64,000 bases of DNA from Phenylobacterium sp. (GTDB lineage: Bacteria > Pseudomonadota > Alphaproteobacteria > Caulobacterales > Caulobacteraceae), in the NCBI GenBank assembly GCA_004799545.1, contig SSMU01000014.1:186001-250000 (forward strand), in the 5' to 3' direction. Of this stretch, positions 53,059 through 62,072 are shown piece by piece. Each line of letters begins with the position of its first letter. Positions within the stretch are counted from its first letter, which is position 1. The notes beneath the pieces were generated by a model, which had not been told where the DNA came from, ran no database searches, and saw nothing but the letters and a program-made list of their open reading frames with translations. The position numbers were made by a program, and so were the translations under genes.

Positions 53059-53115
53059 GGGGGTGAGGGGCGGGGCTTGGGGCCTGCCGCCCAGTTTGTT
53101 TCAGCGCGTGACGGG

Positions 53116-53154
53116 GTGTCATGAAGTGTCGGGGAAGTGTCACGGAACTTACAA
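53116..53154 (+). promoter_or_regulatory. Tandem Pho boxes upstream of pstS
   Basis: GTGTCAT (53116), GTGTCGG (53126), GTGTCAC (53137) and CTTACAA (53148) recur every 10-11 bases; the last three with 4-base spacers, two of them GGAA. This is a PhoB array located 66-104 bases before the pstS start and should give strong phosphate-starvation induction. Confidence 0.8.
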
Positions 53155-53219
53155 ATCGGGGGCGTAACTCCCGTTCCTGAGAGCGACGGGGAATCGGGCG
53201 CTCGGTTCAGGAGACGACC

Positions 53220-54266
53220 ATGTTCAGAACATTCGCAGCCGCCGTGGGCGTGGCCCTCGTCGCGGGCGCGGCCACGCTGGCGCAGGCGGCCACCATGACG
53301 GGCGCGGGCGCGACCTTCCCGGCGCCGGTCTATTCGAAGTGGGCCGAAACCTACAAGGGCTCGACCGGCAACGCCTTGAACTACCAGGCGATCGGCTCGG
53401 GCGGCGGGATCAAGCAGATCGAGGCGGGCACGGTCGACTTCGGCGCCTCCGACAAGCCGCTGAAGCCCGAAGACCTGGAGAAGAACGGCCTGATGCAGTT
53501 CCCGACGGTGATGGGCGGCGTGGTGCCGGTGATGAACCTGGAAGGCTTCAAGCCCGGCCAGATCAAGCTGACCGGCACCCAGCTGGCCGACATCTACCGC
53601 GGCCTGATCAAGAAGTGGAACGACCCGCTGCTGGTGCTGACCAACAAGGGCGTGGCCATGCCCAACCTGCCGATCACCGTGGTGCACCGCTCGGACGGCT
53701 CGGGCACCAGCTTCCTGTTCACCAGCTACCTGTCGATGAAGGCCCCGCACTGGGCGGCCGACGTCGGCGCGTCCGACAGCGTCAACTGGCCGGTGGGCCT
53801 GGGCGGCAAGGGCAATGACGGCGTCGCGGCCCTGGTCAAGCAGACCCCGGGCGCCATCGGCTATGTGGAATACGCCTATGCCAAGCAGAACAACCTCACC
53901 TACGCCCTGATGCAGAACAAGGTCGGCAAGTTCGTGGCCCCGACGGCGGGCGCCTTCGCGGCGGCCGCGGCCGGCGCCGACTGGACCAAGGCGCCGGGCT
54001 TCTACCTGCTGCTGCTCGACCAGCCGGGGGCGAACGCCTGGCCGATCACCGGGGCGACCTTCATCCTGATGCACAAGCAGCAGGCCAACCCGGCGGCCGG
54101 CGCCGAGGTGCTGAAGTTCTTCGACTGGGCCTACAAGACCGGCGACGCGACCGCCGTGTCGCTCGACTACGTGCCGCTGCCGGCCCCGGTGAAGGCCCTG
54201 GTCCGCAAGGCCTGGGTGGCGCAGATCAAGTCCGCCGACGGCAAGGTCGTGTACGCCTCGAAGTAG
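53220..54266 (+). CDS. pstS: Phosphate ABC transporter, periplasmic binding protein
   Basis: A 348-residue protein with a signal peptide (VGVALVAGAATLAQA). The mature start is ITGAGATFPAPVY-like (here MTGAGATFPAPVYSKW). Phosphate-binding segments are IGSGGGIKQIEAGTVDFGASD and HRSDGSGTSFLFTSYLS. It delivers phosphate to PstCA. It is separated from pstC by 250 bases with large hairpins and a second Pho-box array, so it has its own transcription unit and is probably made in excess. Confidence 0.96.
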   Translation: MFRTFAAAVGVALVAGAATLAQAATMTGAGATFPAPVYSKWAETYKGSTGNALNYQAIGSGGGIKQIEAGTVDFGASDKPLKPEDLEKNGLMQFPTVMGGVVPVMNLEGFKPGQIKLTGTQLADIYRGLIKKWNDPLLVLTNKGVAMPNLPITVVHRSDGSGTSFLFTSYLSMKAPHWAADVGASDSVNWPVGLGGKGNDGVAALVKQTPGAIGYVEYAYAKQNNLTYALMQNKVGKFVAPTAGAFAAAAAGADWTKAPGFYLLLLDQPGANAWPITGATFILMHKQQANPAAGAEVLKFFDWAYKTGDATAVSLDYVPLPAPVKALVRKAWVAQIKSADGKVVYASK

Positions 54267-54278
54267 GGCGGCGTGGTC

Positions 54279-54430
54279 CTCTCCCTTTCCCCTCGATGGG
54301 GAAAGGGCGGGGATTGGGGTGTGCGCAGGGGGCTGGGGCTGCTGGCTGCGTTTGGCGCCGGCGCCCACCCGGTCTCTCCCCCAACTCACCAGACACACCC
54401 CATCCCAACCCTTCCCCATCGAGGGGAAGG
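54279..54430. repeat. Paired hairpins between pstS and pstC
   Basis: TTTCCCCTCGATGGGGAAAG near 54285-54304 and CCTTCCCCATCGAGGGGAAG near 54411-54430 are each hairpins and are reverse complements of one another, so they can also form one long stem. They could terminate most pstS transcripts or protect the pstS mRNA 3' end. Confidence 0.7.
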
Positions 54431-54437
54431 GCTTCGC

Positions 54438-54477
54438 GCGTCATTGAAGCTTCGTTGAAGCGTCACGGAACTGTCTT
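54438..54477 (+). promoter_or_regulatory. Tandem Pho boxes upstream of pstC
   Basis: Four 7-base half-sites (GCGTCAT, GCTTCGT, GCGTCAC, CTGTCTT) with spacers TGAA, TGAA and GGAA give an exact 11-bp period. The array ends 39 bases before the pstC start and shows that pstCAB-phoU has its own PhoB-dependent promoter. Confidence 0.8.
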
Positions 54478-54516
54478 GCCGGGCGGGTAAGCCCAAGGCC
54501 TGAAGGCGGGGGGCTC

Positions 54517-55479
54517 ATGACAGCGGTCGCAGACAGTCCCGAGACGGGCCCCAGCCGGACGGCGAAGGGGGCGGTGTTCGACCGCGGGTTCGAGTATCTG
54601 TGCTTCGCCGCCGCGACCCTGCTGCTGACCGCGCTCGGCGGGCTGATCATCTCGCTGGCGATCGGCGGCTGGCCGGCCTTCGCCAAGTTCGGCCCGGCGT
54701 TCTTCGTGACCTCCACCTGGGATCCGGTGGGCGAGGTCTACGGCGCCTCCGGCGCGATCGTCGGCACCTTAGTGTCCTCGGCGCTCGCCCTGGTGTTCGC
54801 CCTGCCGCTGGCCATGGGGGTGGCGATCTTCCTGGTGGAGCTGTGCCCCGTGCCGCTCCGGCGGCCGATCGGCACGGCGGTGGAGCTCTTGGCGGGCATC
54901 CCCTCGATCGTCTACGGCATGTGGGGGCTGTTCGTGTTCGCCCCCTGGTTCGCCAAGCACATCCAGCTGCCGATCATGGGCGCGGCGCCGCCGGGCAGCC
55001 TCTGGGAGACCATCACCACCGGCATCCCGAACGGCACCGGCATATTGGCGGCCTCGGCGATCCTGGCGATCATGATCCTGCCGTTCATCGCCGCCACCCT
55101 GCGCGAGCTGCTGCTGACCATCCCGCCGGCGGTGCGCGAGAGCGCCTATGGCCTGGGCTCGACCACCTTCGAGGTGATCCGCAAGGTCAGCCTGCCCTAT
55201 GTGCGCACCGGCACGGTGGGGGCGGTGATGCTCGGGCTCGGCCGGGCGCTCGGCGAGACCATGGCGGTGACCTTCATCATCGGCAATTCGCACGGCTTCC
55301 CGACCTCGATCTTCGCCTCGGGGTCGACCATCGCCTCGACCATCGCCAACGAGTTCGCCGAGGCGACCAGCGACATGCATACCGCGGCGCTGATCGCGCT
55401 CGGCCTGGTGCTGTTCATCATCACCTTCGCGGTGCTGGCCCTGGCCCGCCTGCTGATCGGCCGCGAGGCGTACAAATGA
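54517..55479 (+). CDS. pstC: Phosphate ABC transporter, permease PstC
   Basis: A 320-residue inner-membrane permease with six membrane segments and the EAA-type loop [20 protein letters not shown] that contacts Pst[21 protein letters not shown] is the typical PstC signature. With PstA it forms the phosphate channel. The stop overlaps the pstA ATG (ATGA). Confidence 0.95.
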   Translation: MTAVADSPETGPSRTAKGAVFDRGFEYLCFAAATLLLTALGGLIISLAIGGWPAFAKFGPAFFVTSTWDPVGEVYGASGAIVGTLVSSALALVFALPLAMGVAIFLVELCPVPLRRPIGTAVELLAGIPSIVYGMWGLFVFAPWFAKHIQLPIMGAAPPGSLWETITTGIPNGTGILAASAILAIMILPFIAATLRELLLTIPPAVRESAYGLGSTTFEVIRKVSLPYVRTGTVGAVMLGLGRALGETMAVTFIIGNSHGFPTSIFASGSTIASTIANEFAEATSDMHTAALIALGLVLFIITFAVLALARLLIGREAYK

Positions 55480-56324
55480 CCCCCGGCGCCCCGAGACTGA
55501 CCCGGCGGATCGCGGAGGTGGGCTTCCTGGCGTTCTGCTGGGCGGCGACCGCCCTGGCGCTGATCGCGCTGGCCGCCATCCTCTGGTCGCTGCTCAGCCA
55601 GGGGGTGGGCGGGCTGAACCTCAAGGTGTTCACCATGTCGACGCCGGCCCCCGGCTCGGAGGGCGGCCTGCTGAACGCCATCCTGGGCTCGCTGGCCATG
55701 TGCATCCTGGCGATGATCGGCGCGGTGGCGGTGGGCATGATGGCCGGCACCTGGCTGTCGGAGTTCGCCAAGGAGAGCCACTACGGCAAGGTCGTGCGGT
55801 TCGTGAACGACGTGCTGTTGTCGGCGCCTTCGATCCTGGTGGGCCTGTTCGTCTACGAGCTCTTGGTGCGGCCGATGAAGGGCTTCTCCGGCTACGCCGG
55901 GGCGCTGGCGCTGTCGCTGCTGGCCATGCCGGTGATCGTGCGCACCACCGAGGACGTGCTGAGGCTGCAGCCCACCGCGCTGCGCGAGGCCAGCGTTGCA
56001 TTGGGCGCGCCGGTCTGGCGGACCATCATGGCGGTGATCTGGAAGTCGGCGCGCGGCGGCATGCTGACCGGGGCGCTGCTGGCCTTCGCCCGGATCAGCG
56101 GCGAGACCGCGCCCTTGCTGTTCACCGCGCTGAACAACCAGTTCCTCAGCTTCGACCTGGGGCGGCCCACCGCCAACCTGCCGGTGGTGATCTTCAACTT
56201 CGCCCTGTCGGCGCAGGACAACTGGCGTCGGCTGGCCTGGGTCGGGGCCATGCTGATCGCCGTGGCCGTGCTCGCCGTCACCATCATCGCCCGCCTGTCC
56301 ACCCGGGAGCCGAAACGCTCATGA
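55476..56324 (+). CDS. pstA: Phosphate ABC transporter, permease PstA
   Basis: A 282-residue permease with six membrane segments. The EAA loop is [20 protein letters not shown], and [19 protein letters not shown] is the PstA signature. The ATG lies inside the pstC stop overlap; a longer frame antiparallel to pstC coding is rejected. The stop overlaps the pstB ATG. It is coupled with its partners in one operon. Confidence 0.95.
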   Translation: MTPGAPRLTRRIAEVGFLAFCWAATALALIALAAILWSLLSQGVGGLNLKVFTMSTPAPGSEGGLLNAILGSLAMCILAMIGAVAVGMMAGTWLSEFAKESHYGKVVRFVNDVLLSAPSILVGLFVYELLVRPMKGFSGYAGALALSLLAMPVIVRTTEDVLRLQPTALREASVALGAPVWRTIMAVIWKSARGGMLTGALLAFARISGETAPLLFTALNNQFLSFDLGRPTANLPVVIFNFALSAQDNWRRLAWVGAMLIAVAVLAVTIIARLSTREPKRS

Positions 56325-57130
56325 ACGCGCAGACCCTCGACGCGCCCGAAACCAAGGTGCTGGCCCTGCCGCCGGACGAGGTGTGCCTGCAGGTGCAGGG
56401 GCTCAACTTCTATTACGGCGGCAAGCAGGCGCTGTTCTCGGTGACCGCCGGCTTCAAGCGCAAGGCGGTGACCGCGCTGATCGGCCCCTCGGGCTGCGGG
56501 AAGTCGACCCTGCTGCGCACGCTCAACCGCATGTACAGCCTCTATCCCGGCCAGCGGGCCGAGGGGCAGGTGCTGCTGGACGGGACGGACGTGCTGTCCC
56601 GCGGCGTCGACCTCTCGGCGCTGCGGGCGAAGGTGGGCATGGTGTTCCAGAAGCCGACGCCCTTCCCGATGTCGATCTACGACAACGTGGCCTATGGCGT
56701 GCGGCTCTACGAGCGGCTGGGGAAGGCCGAGATGGCCGACCGGGTCGAGGAGAGCCTGCGCCGGGCGGCGCTGTGGGAAGAGGTCAAGGACAAGCTGAAG
56801 GATAGCGGGCTTGGCCTCTCCGGCGGCCAGCAGCAGCGGCTGTGCGTGGCCCGCGCCATCGCGGTGAAGCCGGAGGTGCTGCTGCTCGACGAGCCGGCCT
56901 CGGCCCTGGACCCGATCTCCACCGCCCGGCTGGAAGAGACCATCAGCGAGCTGAAGGGCGACTACACGGTGGTCATCGTGACCCACAACATGGGCCAGGC
57001 CGCGCGGCTCTCCGACCACACCGGGTTCATGTATCTCGGCCAGCTGGTGGAGTTCGGCGAGACCGACCAGGTGTTCACCAATCCCGCCACGGGCCGCGCC
57101 CGCGACTACATCACCGGCCGGTTCGGCTAA
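56321..57130 (+). CDS. pstB: Phosphate ABC transporter, ATPase PstB
   Basis: A 269-residue ABC ATPase with Walker [10 protein letters not shown] (55-63), the Q-loop [19 protein letters not shown] that is diagnostic of PstB, the signature LSGGQQQR, Walker [12 protein letters not shown] and the switch His in VTHNMGQA. It powers import by PstCA and is thought to pass the phosphate signal to PhoU/PhoR. It is followed after 13 bases by the second phoU. Confidence 0.96.
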   Translation: MNAQTLDAPETKVLALPPDEVCLQVQGLNFYYGGKQALFSVTAGFKRKAVTALIGPSGCGKSTLLRTLNRMYSLYPGQRAEGQVLLDGTDVLSRGVDLSALRAKVGMVFQKPTPFPMSIYDNVAYGVRLYERLGKAEMADRVEESLRRAALWEEVKDKLKDSGLGLSGGQQQRLCVARAIAVKPEVLLLDEPASALDPISTARLEETISELKGDYTVVIVTHNMGQAARLSDHTGFMYLGQLVEFGETDQVFTNPATGRARDYITGRFG

Positions 57131-57143
57131 GGGGGACCGCGTC

Positions 57144-57815
57144 ATGGAACACACCTTCAAAGCCGTCGACGAGGAGCTGAACGGGCTCCATCGGGACGTG
57201 GCGACCATGGGCGACCTGGCGGTCGACCAGCTGAAGACCGCGGTCTCGGCCTTCGTGCGCAACGACGTGGGCGAGGCGGCGATCGTCGCCGCGGGCGACA
57301 GCCGGCTCGACGAGATGGACGCCGACATCGAGCGCCGCGCCGTGCGCTTCATCGCCCTGCACCAGCCGATGGCCGACGACCTCAGGGCCCCGATCACCGC
57401 CCTGAAGACCGCCATGGCGCTGGAGCGCTGCGGCGACCTGGCCAAGAACATCGCCAAGCGGACCCCGCAGCTGAAGGGCCCGCCGTCGCCGGCCCAGGCG
57501 GACGGCATCCGCAAGCTCGGCGCCCTGGTGGCCGAGCGGCTGGCCGCGGTGATCGAAGCCTACCGGGTCACCGACGCCGACGCCGCCAAGGCGGTCTGGG
57601 AGGGCGACACCGACATCGACGAGCTGCACGACCGGGTGTTCAGCGAGATCCTCAGCGGCATGAGCGGCGATCCGGCCTCGATCGAGGCCTCCACCCACCT
57701 GCTGTTCATCTCCAAGAACCTCGAGCGGATCGGCGACCACGCCACCAACATCGCCGAGCTGATCTGCTACCAGGCGACCGGTGTCGAGCTGTCGGACCGG
57801 CCCAAGTCGAGCTAG
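57144..57815 (+). CDS. phoU: PhoU phosphate signalling protein, copy 2
   Basis: A 223-residue two-repeat PhoU. The first repeat has DSRLDEMDADIERRAV and MALERCGDLAKNIAKR; the second has DIDELHDRVFSEIL and SKNLERIGDHATNIAEL. It occupies the classical position after pstB, whereas copy 1 is coupled to phoB. The metal-cluster motifs are present in both. It should bind PhoR and Pst to report phosphate status. It converges with a four-base overlap on the histidine kinase gene. Confidence 0.95.
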   Translation: MEHTFKAVDEELNGLHRDVATMGDLAVDQLKTAVSAFVRNDVGEAAIVAAGDSRLDEMDADIERRAVRFIALHQPMADDLRAPITALKTAMALERCGDLAKNIAKRTPQLKGPPSPAQADGIRKLGALVAERLAAVIEAYRVTDADAAKAVWEGDTDIDELHDRVFSEILSGMSGDPASIEASTHLLFISKNLERIGDHATNIAELICYQATGVELSDRPKSS

Positions 57816-58945
57816 GGCGGTCCCTCTGCCCGCGGGTGGCGGACGACAAGCAACGGGAACTGTATCCGGATGGTGGTTCCGGTTCCGTCCGATCGCGATA
57901 TGGCCATTGCGCCACCCAGCTGCCGAACGAAGATCGCCACGTAGTCGGAACCATGCTTCCCGGGAGCTCTTGTCGGGTCCTTGGCCGCCATGCCCACGCC
58001 GTCGTCGGCGACCGTCAACTCGATCTGGTCGCCGGCCTGTTCGACGCTCAGCCTGATCCGCCCCGTTCCATTCGGAAACGCGTGCTTGATGGCGTTGGTG
58101 CCCAATTCATTGACCAGCAGGCCGAAAGGCACGGCGCGATCAGAATCGATCTCCACGGCTTCCGATCTCACCTCGATGCTAACGCCCGACGAGGGTTCGA
58201 GAAGGCTCGCGGACATGCTCCTGGCGATTTCGCGCAGGTAGGCGTCCAGCGGAATGGTGTGGACGTGGCTGGACTGGGAAATCAGGGCGTAGAGCTCGGC
58301 GATGGCGGCGATCCGCGCCTCGGTGGCGAGGTAGCCTTGTGCGAACTCGGCCGGCGTCCGTTTGATCTCGTTGGCGATCAGGGCGACGACGATCTGCAGG
58401 TTGTTCTTGATCCGGTGCGAAATTTCCTTCGTCAGCATCAGCGCGTCGCGCTCGGACTGCATGCGCTGGCCGATCTCGACCTGCAGCCGGGCGTTCGCCG
58501 CGTCGGCGGCGGCGGTCAGCTCATGCTGGCGCAACGAGCCGCGCAGCAAGGCCTCGTTCATCGCCAGGGTCCGCTCTTCGGGCGGGGCGCGCTCGGTGAC
58601 CTGGATCACCGCGCCCGCCGCACGGCGGGCGGCCATGACCGGCCACATCGTATAGGACCAGAAGCCGCCGCCGGGGCGCGCCTGTCCGGTGTGGCTGATG
58701 GGTTCCCCCGCGTGATGGACGTGATCCAGCAGCGCCAGGCATTCGTGGTCTTCCGGCAGCAGCTCACAGATCGGCTTGCCGACCATCTCGTCCCGCGTCC
58801 TGCCGATCAGCTGGCAGAAGGCAGGATTGATGTCGCGTACGATGTGCGTCGCGCCCTCGACCGTGGCCATGGGCGATGGCGCATGTTCGAGCCACGGGCT
58901 CGACAGGTCGGCGGGCATCGGATCCGAGGTGGGGGGCGCGGCCAT
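57812..58945 (-). CDS. PAS-HisKA_2 (HWE-related) histidine kinase of the kaiC operon
   Basis: A 377-residue soluble kinase. A PAS domain covers residues 18-120 (NPAFCQLIGRTRDEMVGKPI), a short coiled coil follows, then HisKA_2 with His177 in TKEISHRIKNNLQIV, and a HATPase with NELGTNAIKHAFP and ADDGVGM. Kinases of this class often feed the general stress response of alphaproteobacteria. Only 12 bases separate it from the upstream kaiC-like gene, so it is the third gene of that operon and the likely output or input partner of KaiC. No response regulator gene adjoins. Confidence 0.88.
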   Translation of the reverse strand: MAAPPTSDPMPADLSSPWLEHAPSPMATVEGATHIVRDINPAFCQLIGRTRDEMVGKPICELLPEDHECLALLDHVHHAGEPISHTGQARPGGGFWSYTMWPVMAARRAAGAVIQVTERAPPEERTLAMNEALLRGSLRQHELTAAADAANARLQVEIGQRMQSERDALMLTKEISHRIKNNLQIVVALIANEIKRTPAEFAQGYLATEARIAAIAELYALISQSSHVHTIPLDAYLREIARSMSASLLEPSSGVSIEVRSEAVEIDSDRAVPFGLLVNELGTNAIKHAFPNGTGRIRLSVEQAGDQIELTVADDGVGMAAKDPTRAPGKHGSDYVAIFVRQLGGAMAISRSDGTGTTIRIQFPLLVVRHPRAEGPP

Positions 58946-58957
58946 CGACCCGCCATC

Positions 58958-60532
58958 CTACTCGCTCGCCTTGGGCTCCGGTGAGATTTCGTTCTCCTGC
59001 GCCCGGCGCGGGCCGGTGCGCGTGGGGATTCCGGTGCTCAGCTGGCTATAGTCCGTGCGCCGCGGGTGGATGACCACCACGCCCTCGCTGGTGATGACAT
59101 ATTCCCGGATGTCCTTGCTGTGGTTGCCGCCGCGCATCTTGATGACCGCCATGGTCTTGCGAAGCTGGCCGTCGATCTCGACGTAGCGCAGCCGCACGAT
59201 ATCGTCGGTGAGGAACGATATGGCGTAGTGGCTGAACTGCAGCGAGGTGAAGTTGTCCTCCACCTCCACGGTCGACAGGATGGTGATCCCGGCGCCGGTC
59301 AGAGCTCCGATCATCCGATAGAGCGACTCGCGGAAGTCGGCGCGGAAGCCGGGCGCCAGCGCCATCTCGAAGCCGACCAGCGAGTCGATCACCACCCGCT
59401 TGGCGCCGACCCTTTCGATGGCATCGAGGATCGCCAGCATCGTCTCGTCCACCGAAAGGTCGAGGGGACGAAGGTAGAGGGTTTCCAGCATTCCCTGCTT
59501 TTCCGCCTCAGCAAGCTTCAGGCCAAAGGTGTCCGCCCGCCGGATGTAGCCGTCCGGCCGCTCTTCGAAGATCACCATGATCCCCGGTTCACCCCGGCGC
59601 AGGCCCTCGGCGATGAATTGGGTCGCCAGCGCCGACTTGCCGGTGCCCGAGGGCCCGGCCACCAGCAGGCTGTCGCCTTCGATGAGCCCGCCGCCCAGCA
59701 TCTTGTCCAGTTCGGGAATGCCGACGGAGAGCCGCCGCCGCCGCCGCGACTTCGGCTTGGCGCTGTCCAGTCCCAGCGTGCGTGAGAAGGCCTGCAGGCC
59801 TTCCTCACTGATGCGCACGGTATGCAGCCCCGGCACCGAGGCCTGGCCGCGCAGCTTCATGATCTGCAGCTTCCGCACCACGGAGTTCCGCTCCGTGGCC
59901 TGCGAAAGCCAGAATATCCCGTCGACCATCGTGAACAGCGGGTTGTCGCGGATATCCTCCTCGACGTACTCGCCCACCAGGAACGCCGTCACCTCCGAAC
60001 TGGTCAAGAACAGGGAGAGACGGTGGATGAACGACTGCACTTCCAGGTCGCCCACCGCGCTCGTCGCCTTGCGCGCCAGGGTTCGGAACGAGTCGATGAT
60101 CACGACGCTTGGATTGGCCTCCGTGACCTTCGCGATGATCTCCTGCAAGACCGCGGTCAGATCCTTCTCCAGCACCATGTCCGAGAGGTTGATGAACCGC
60201 ACCGCCGTGCCGACCTTGGCGTTGTCGAAGAACGAGAACTGCTGCTGGTAGCGCAGCATCTTGATGACCGGCTCGCCCAGCACCGTGAAGTAGAGCGCCG
60301 GCCGCTCGGGCGTCGCATTGGCGAACGCGAACTGATGCACCATCGTGGTCTTGCCGCAGCCGGGCGAGCCGCCGATCAGGTTGAAGGAAAACTCCGGGAC
60401 ACCGCCGCCCAGGATTTCGTCGAGCCCGCGGACTCCGGTCGAAAGGGTGTGAATCCTGACCTTGGCAGAGCCGCGATTGCGGTTCCCCGGCAACCCGGCC
60501 TTCGCCGTCTTACTTGGTTTATTCACGGTCAT
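58958..60532 (-). CDS. kaiC: KaiC-like double-domain ATPase
   Basis: A 524-residue protein with two RecA-like KaiC domains. Walker A in CI is GGSPGCGKT (54-62); in CII it is AGPSGTGKS (292-300). CII keeps the catalytic Glu pair (VIFEERPDGY), while CI reads YFTVLGEP and appears to have lost it. Of the cyanobacterial phosphorylation pair, the Ser is kept and the Thr is Phe here (AISFLTDD), judged by alignment to the YVEI strand. No kaiA or kaiB is present. It probably acts in stress signalling rather than as a full clock. It overlaps the preceding gene by 14 bases. Confidence 0.9.
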   Translation of the reverse strand: MTVNKPSKTAKAGLPGNRNRGSAKVRIHTLSTGVRGLDEILGGGVPEFSFNLIGGSPGCGKTTMVHQFAFANATPERPALYFTVLGEPVIKMLRYQQQFSFFDNAKVGTAVRFINLSDMVLEKDLTAVLQEIIAKVTEANPSVVIIDSFRTLARKATSAVGDLEVQSFIHRLSLFLTSSEVTAFLVGEYVEEDIRDNPLFTMVDGIFWLSQATERNSVVRKLQIMKLRGQASVPGLHTVRISEEGLQAFSRTLGLDSAKPKSRRRRRLSVGIPELDKMLGGGLIEGDSLLVAGPSGTGKSALATQFIAEGLRRGEPGIMVIFEERPDGYIRRADTFGLKLAEAEKQGMLETLYLRPLDLSVDETMLAILDAIERVGAKRVVIDSLVGFEMALAPGFRADFRESLYRMIGALTGAGITILSTVEVEDNFTSLQFSHYAISFLTDDIVRLRYVEIDGQLRKTMAVIKMRGGNHSKDIREYVITSEGVVVIHPRRTDYSQLSTGIPTRTGPRRAQENEISPEPKASE

Positions 60533-60956
60533 GCTCCATGCCGAAGTCCCGCGCCTTGAAAGGGACTTGCGGCCAAATCTCGCCCACGAGAGTTGACGTC
60601 AAACTCGGGCCGATGAAGGCCACCAGCAGGCCCAGAACTTGGGCCAGCAGAACGATCCTGCCTTCGAGAAATTCCGCGGGGTCGAGGCCTGCGCCAATCG
60701 CTTCCAGGCCTTCCAGGTCCCCGTCGGGACCCACCTGCGCCGCGTGCAGCCACGCGACCTCCGCCGCAGCCAGGACGAGGGCGCGCATGAGCAGCGCCCG
60801 AACGCCGCCGCGGCCCACCAGGGTCGCCAGATGCGGACGCAGCTTGTCAGTCACCGGAAACGCCTCCGCCCCCGCCTTGGCGGAGCCGGCCCTCCCGGTC
60901 TCGATGACCATGAGGCGTTTGGCGATCCTCCGCATCTGCGGAGTGGCTCGGGTCAT
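60519..60956 (-). CDS. Unknown protein, first gene of the kaiC operon
   Basis: A 145-residue protein with no recognised family. It is helical: a basic start (MTRATPQMRRIAKRL), a central segment GGVRALLMRALVLAAAEVAW and a hydrophobic segment near residues 102-118 (LLAQVLGLLVAFIGPSL). Its 3' end overlaps the kaiC start, which implies translational coupling and a shared role. The ATG was chosen over a longer arginine-rich frame. It may be a helical adaptor or signalling partner of KaiC; this is inference from the operon only. Confidence 0.65.
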   Translation of the reverse strand: MTRATPQMRRIAKRLMVIETGRAGSAKAGAEAFPVTDKLRPHLATLVGRGGVRALLMRALVLAAAEVAWLHAAQVGPDGDLEGLEAIGAGLDPAEFLEGRIVLLAQVLGLLVAFIGPSLTSTLVGEIWPQVPFKARDFGMEHDRE

Positions 60957-61046
60957 TTGCCCTACCCGCCGCCGCGGCCTGCAGAAGGCCACGCGCCGAG
61001 GTTCGGCGCGGTGGGGGGAACCATCGTACGCTCCGGTTACATCTAT

Positions 61047-61071
61047 AACATCTGGGAAGCTTGGCTGTTCC
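61047..61071 (-). promoter_or_regulatory. EcfG (general stress sigma)-like promoter of the kaiC operon
   Basis: On the minus strand GGAAC (61071-61067), then 16 bases, then TGTTA (61050-61046). The consensus of the alphaproteobacterial general-stress sigma factor is GGAAC-N16/17-CGTT, so there is one mismatch. It lies about 90 bases before the first gene. Stress induction of the kaiC operon is inferred. Confidence 0.55.
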
Positions 61072-61183
61072 GGCTCTCCAACCGGCCGAAGGCGAGCTCA
61101 AACACATTGCCGGTCAGCGCGCGGGTCTCGCGGATCGCCGCGCGGATGGCCTCGGGGCGGCTCCAGGAGAGCGACGGCTCGGG

Positions 61184-61960
61184 TCAGGCGGGCTCCGCGA
61201 GCCGGGCGCCTTCGAGGAAGCCCGTGAGCGCGGCGTTGAAGGCGTCCGGGTTGTCGATGTTGGCGGCGTGGCCGGCGGCAGGAATGATCGCCTTCTTCGC
61301 GCCGGGGATCTTGGCGGCCATGTAGTCGGAGGCGGCCAGGAACGGGGTGTCGTTCTCGCCGACGATGACGATGGCCGGCACGGCGATGTCCGGCAGGCTC
61401 TCGATCACCTTGGCGGTCTTCTGGGTGAGCATGCCGCGGGCGGCGCGGGCCAGGCCGGTGGCGTCGCGATGGCTGGCGGCGCGGACCTCGGCGCTGGCGC
61501 GGGAGAGGTCGCCCAGGCCCTCGGCCTCGTAGCGCTCGGCGCGCTTGATGGCGTTGGCGTTCCAGCCGTCACGGGCCTGGTCGTTCTTGTAGCCGGGGCC
61601 GGTGTCGATGATCAGCAGGGCCCGCGTGCGCTCCGGATGGGCGCGATGGAAGGCGAGGCTCATGTAGCCGCCCAGCGACAGGCCGCCGATCACCGCGCTC
61701 GGGGCGCCGGCGGCGTCCAGCAAGGCCGCCATGTCGGCGACGGTGGCCGCCTCGGAGTAGGCGGCCTGGTCGTCCGGATAGTCGGTGCGGCCGTGGCCGC
61801 GCATGTCCCAGGTGATGACGGTGAAGTGCGGCGTGAGCGCCGCGAGCTGGCCCTGCCACATCTCGCCGGTGGCGGAAAAGCCGTGGGTCAGCAGCACCGC
61901 CGGGCCGCGCCCGTGGACCTCGTAGTAGATCCCGACACCGTCACGATCGAGCTTGGGCAT
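61184..61960 (-). CDS. Alpha/beta hydrolase
   Basis: A 258-residue serine hydrolase of the HGFSATGEMW type. The oxyanion region is LLTHGFSA, the nucleophile Ser95 lies in GGLSLGGYMS, the acid is in VGENDTPF, and the His is in AAGHAANID. WDMRGHGRTDYP is usual for esterases, lactonases and 3-oxoadipate enol-lactonases. The ATG has GGGAGG upstream. No catabolic genes adjoin, so the substrate is open. Confidence 0.88.
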   Translation of the reverse strand: MPKLDRDGVGIYYEVHGRGPAVLLTHGFSATGEMWQGQLAALTPHFTVITWDMRGHGRTDYPDDQAAYSEAATVADMAALLDAAGAPSAVIGGLSLGGYMSLAFHRAHPERTRALLIIDTGPGYKNDQARDGWNANAIKRAERYEAEGLGDLSRASAEVRAASHRDATGLARAARGMLTQKTAKVIESLPDIAVPAIVIVGENDTPFLAASDYMAAKIPGAKKAIIPAAGHAANIDNPDAFNAALTGFLEGARLAEPA

Positions 61961-62072
61961 GGTCGCCTCCCGGAGCCTCTGTGGCCGCATGCTCGGCCGT
62001 TGGCGGCAGCATGCGCCCGGCGGCCGGGCGGCGTCGAGAGGCGCCGTCGAGCTGCGCCGCGGCTGAGCAGGC

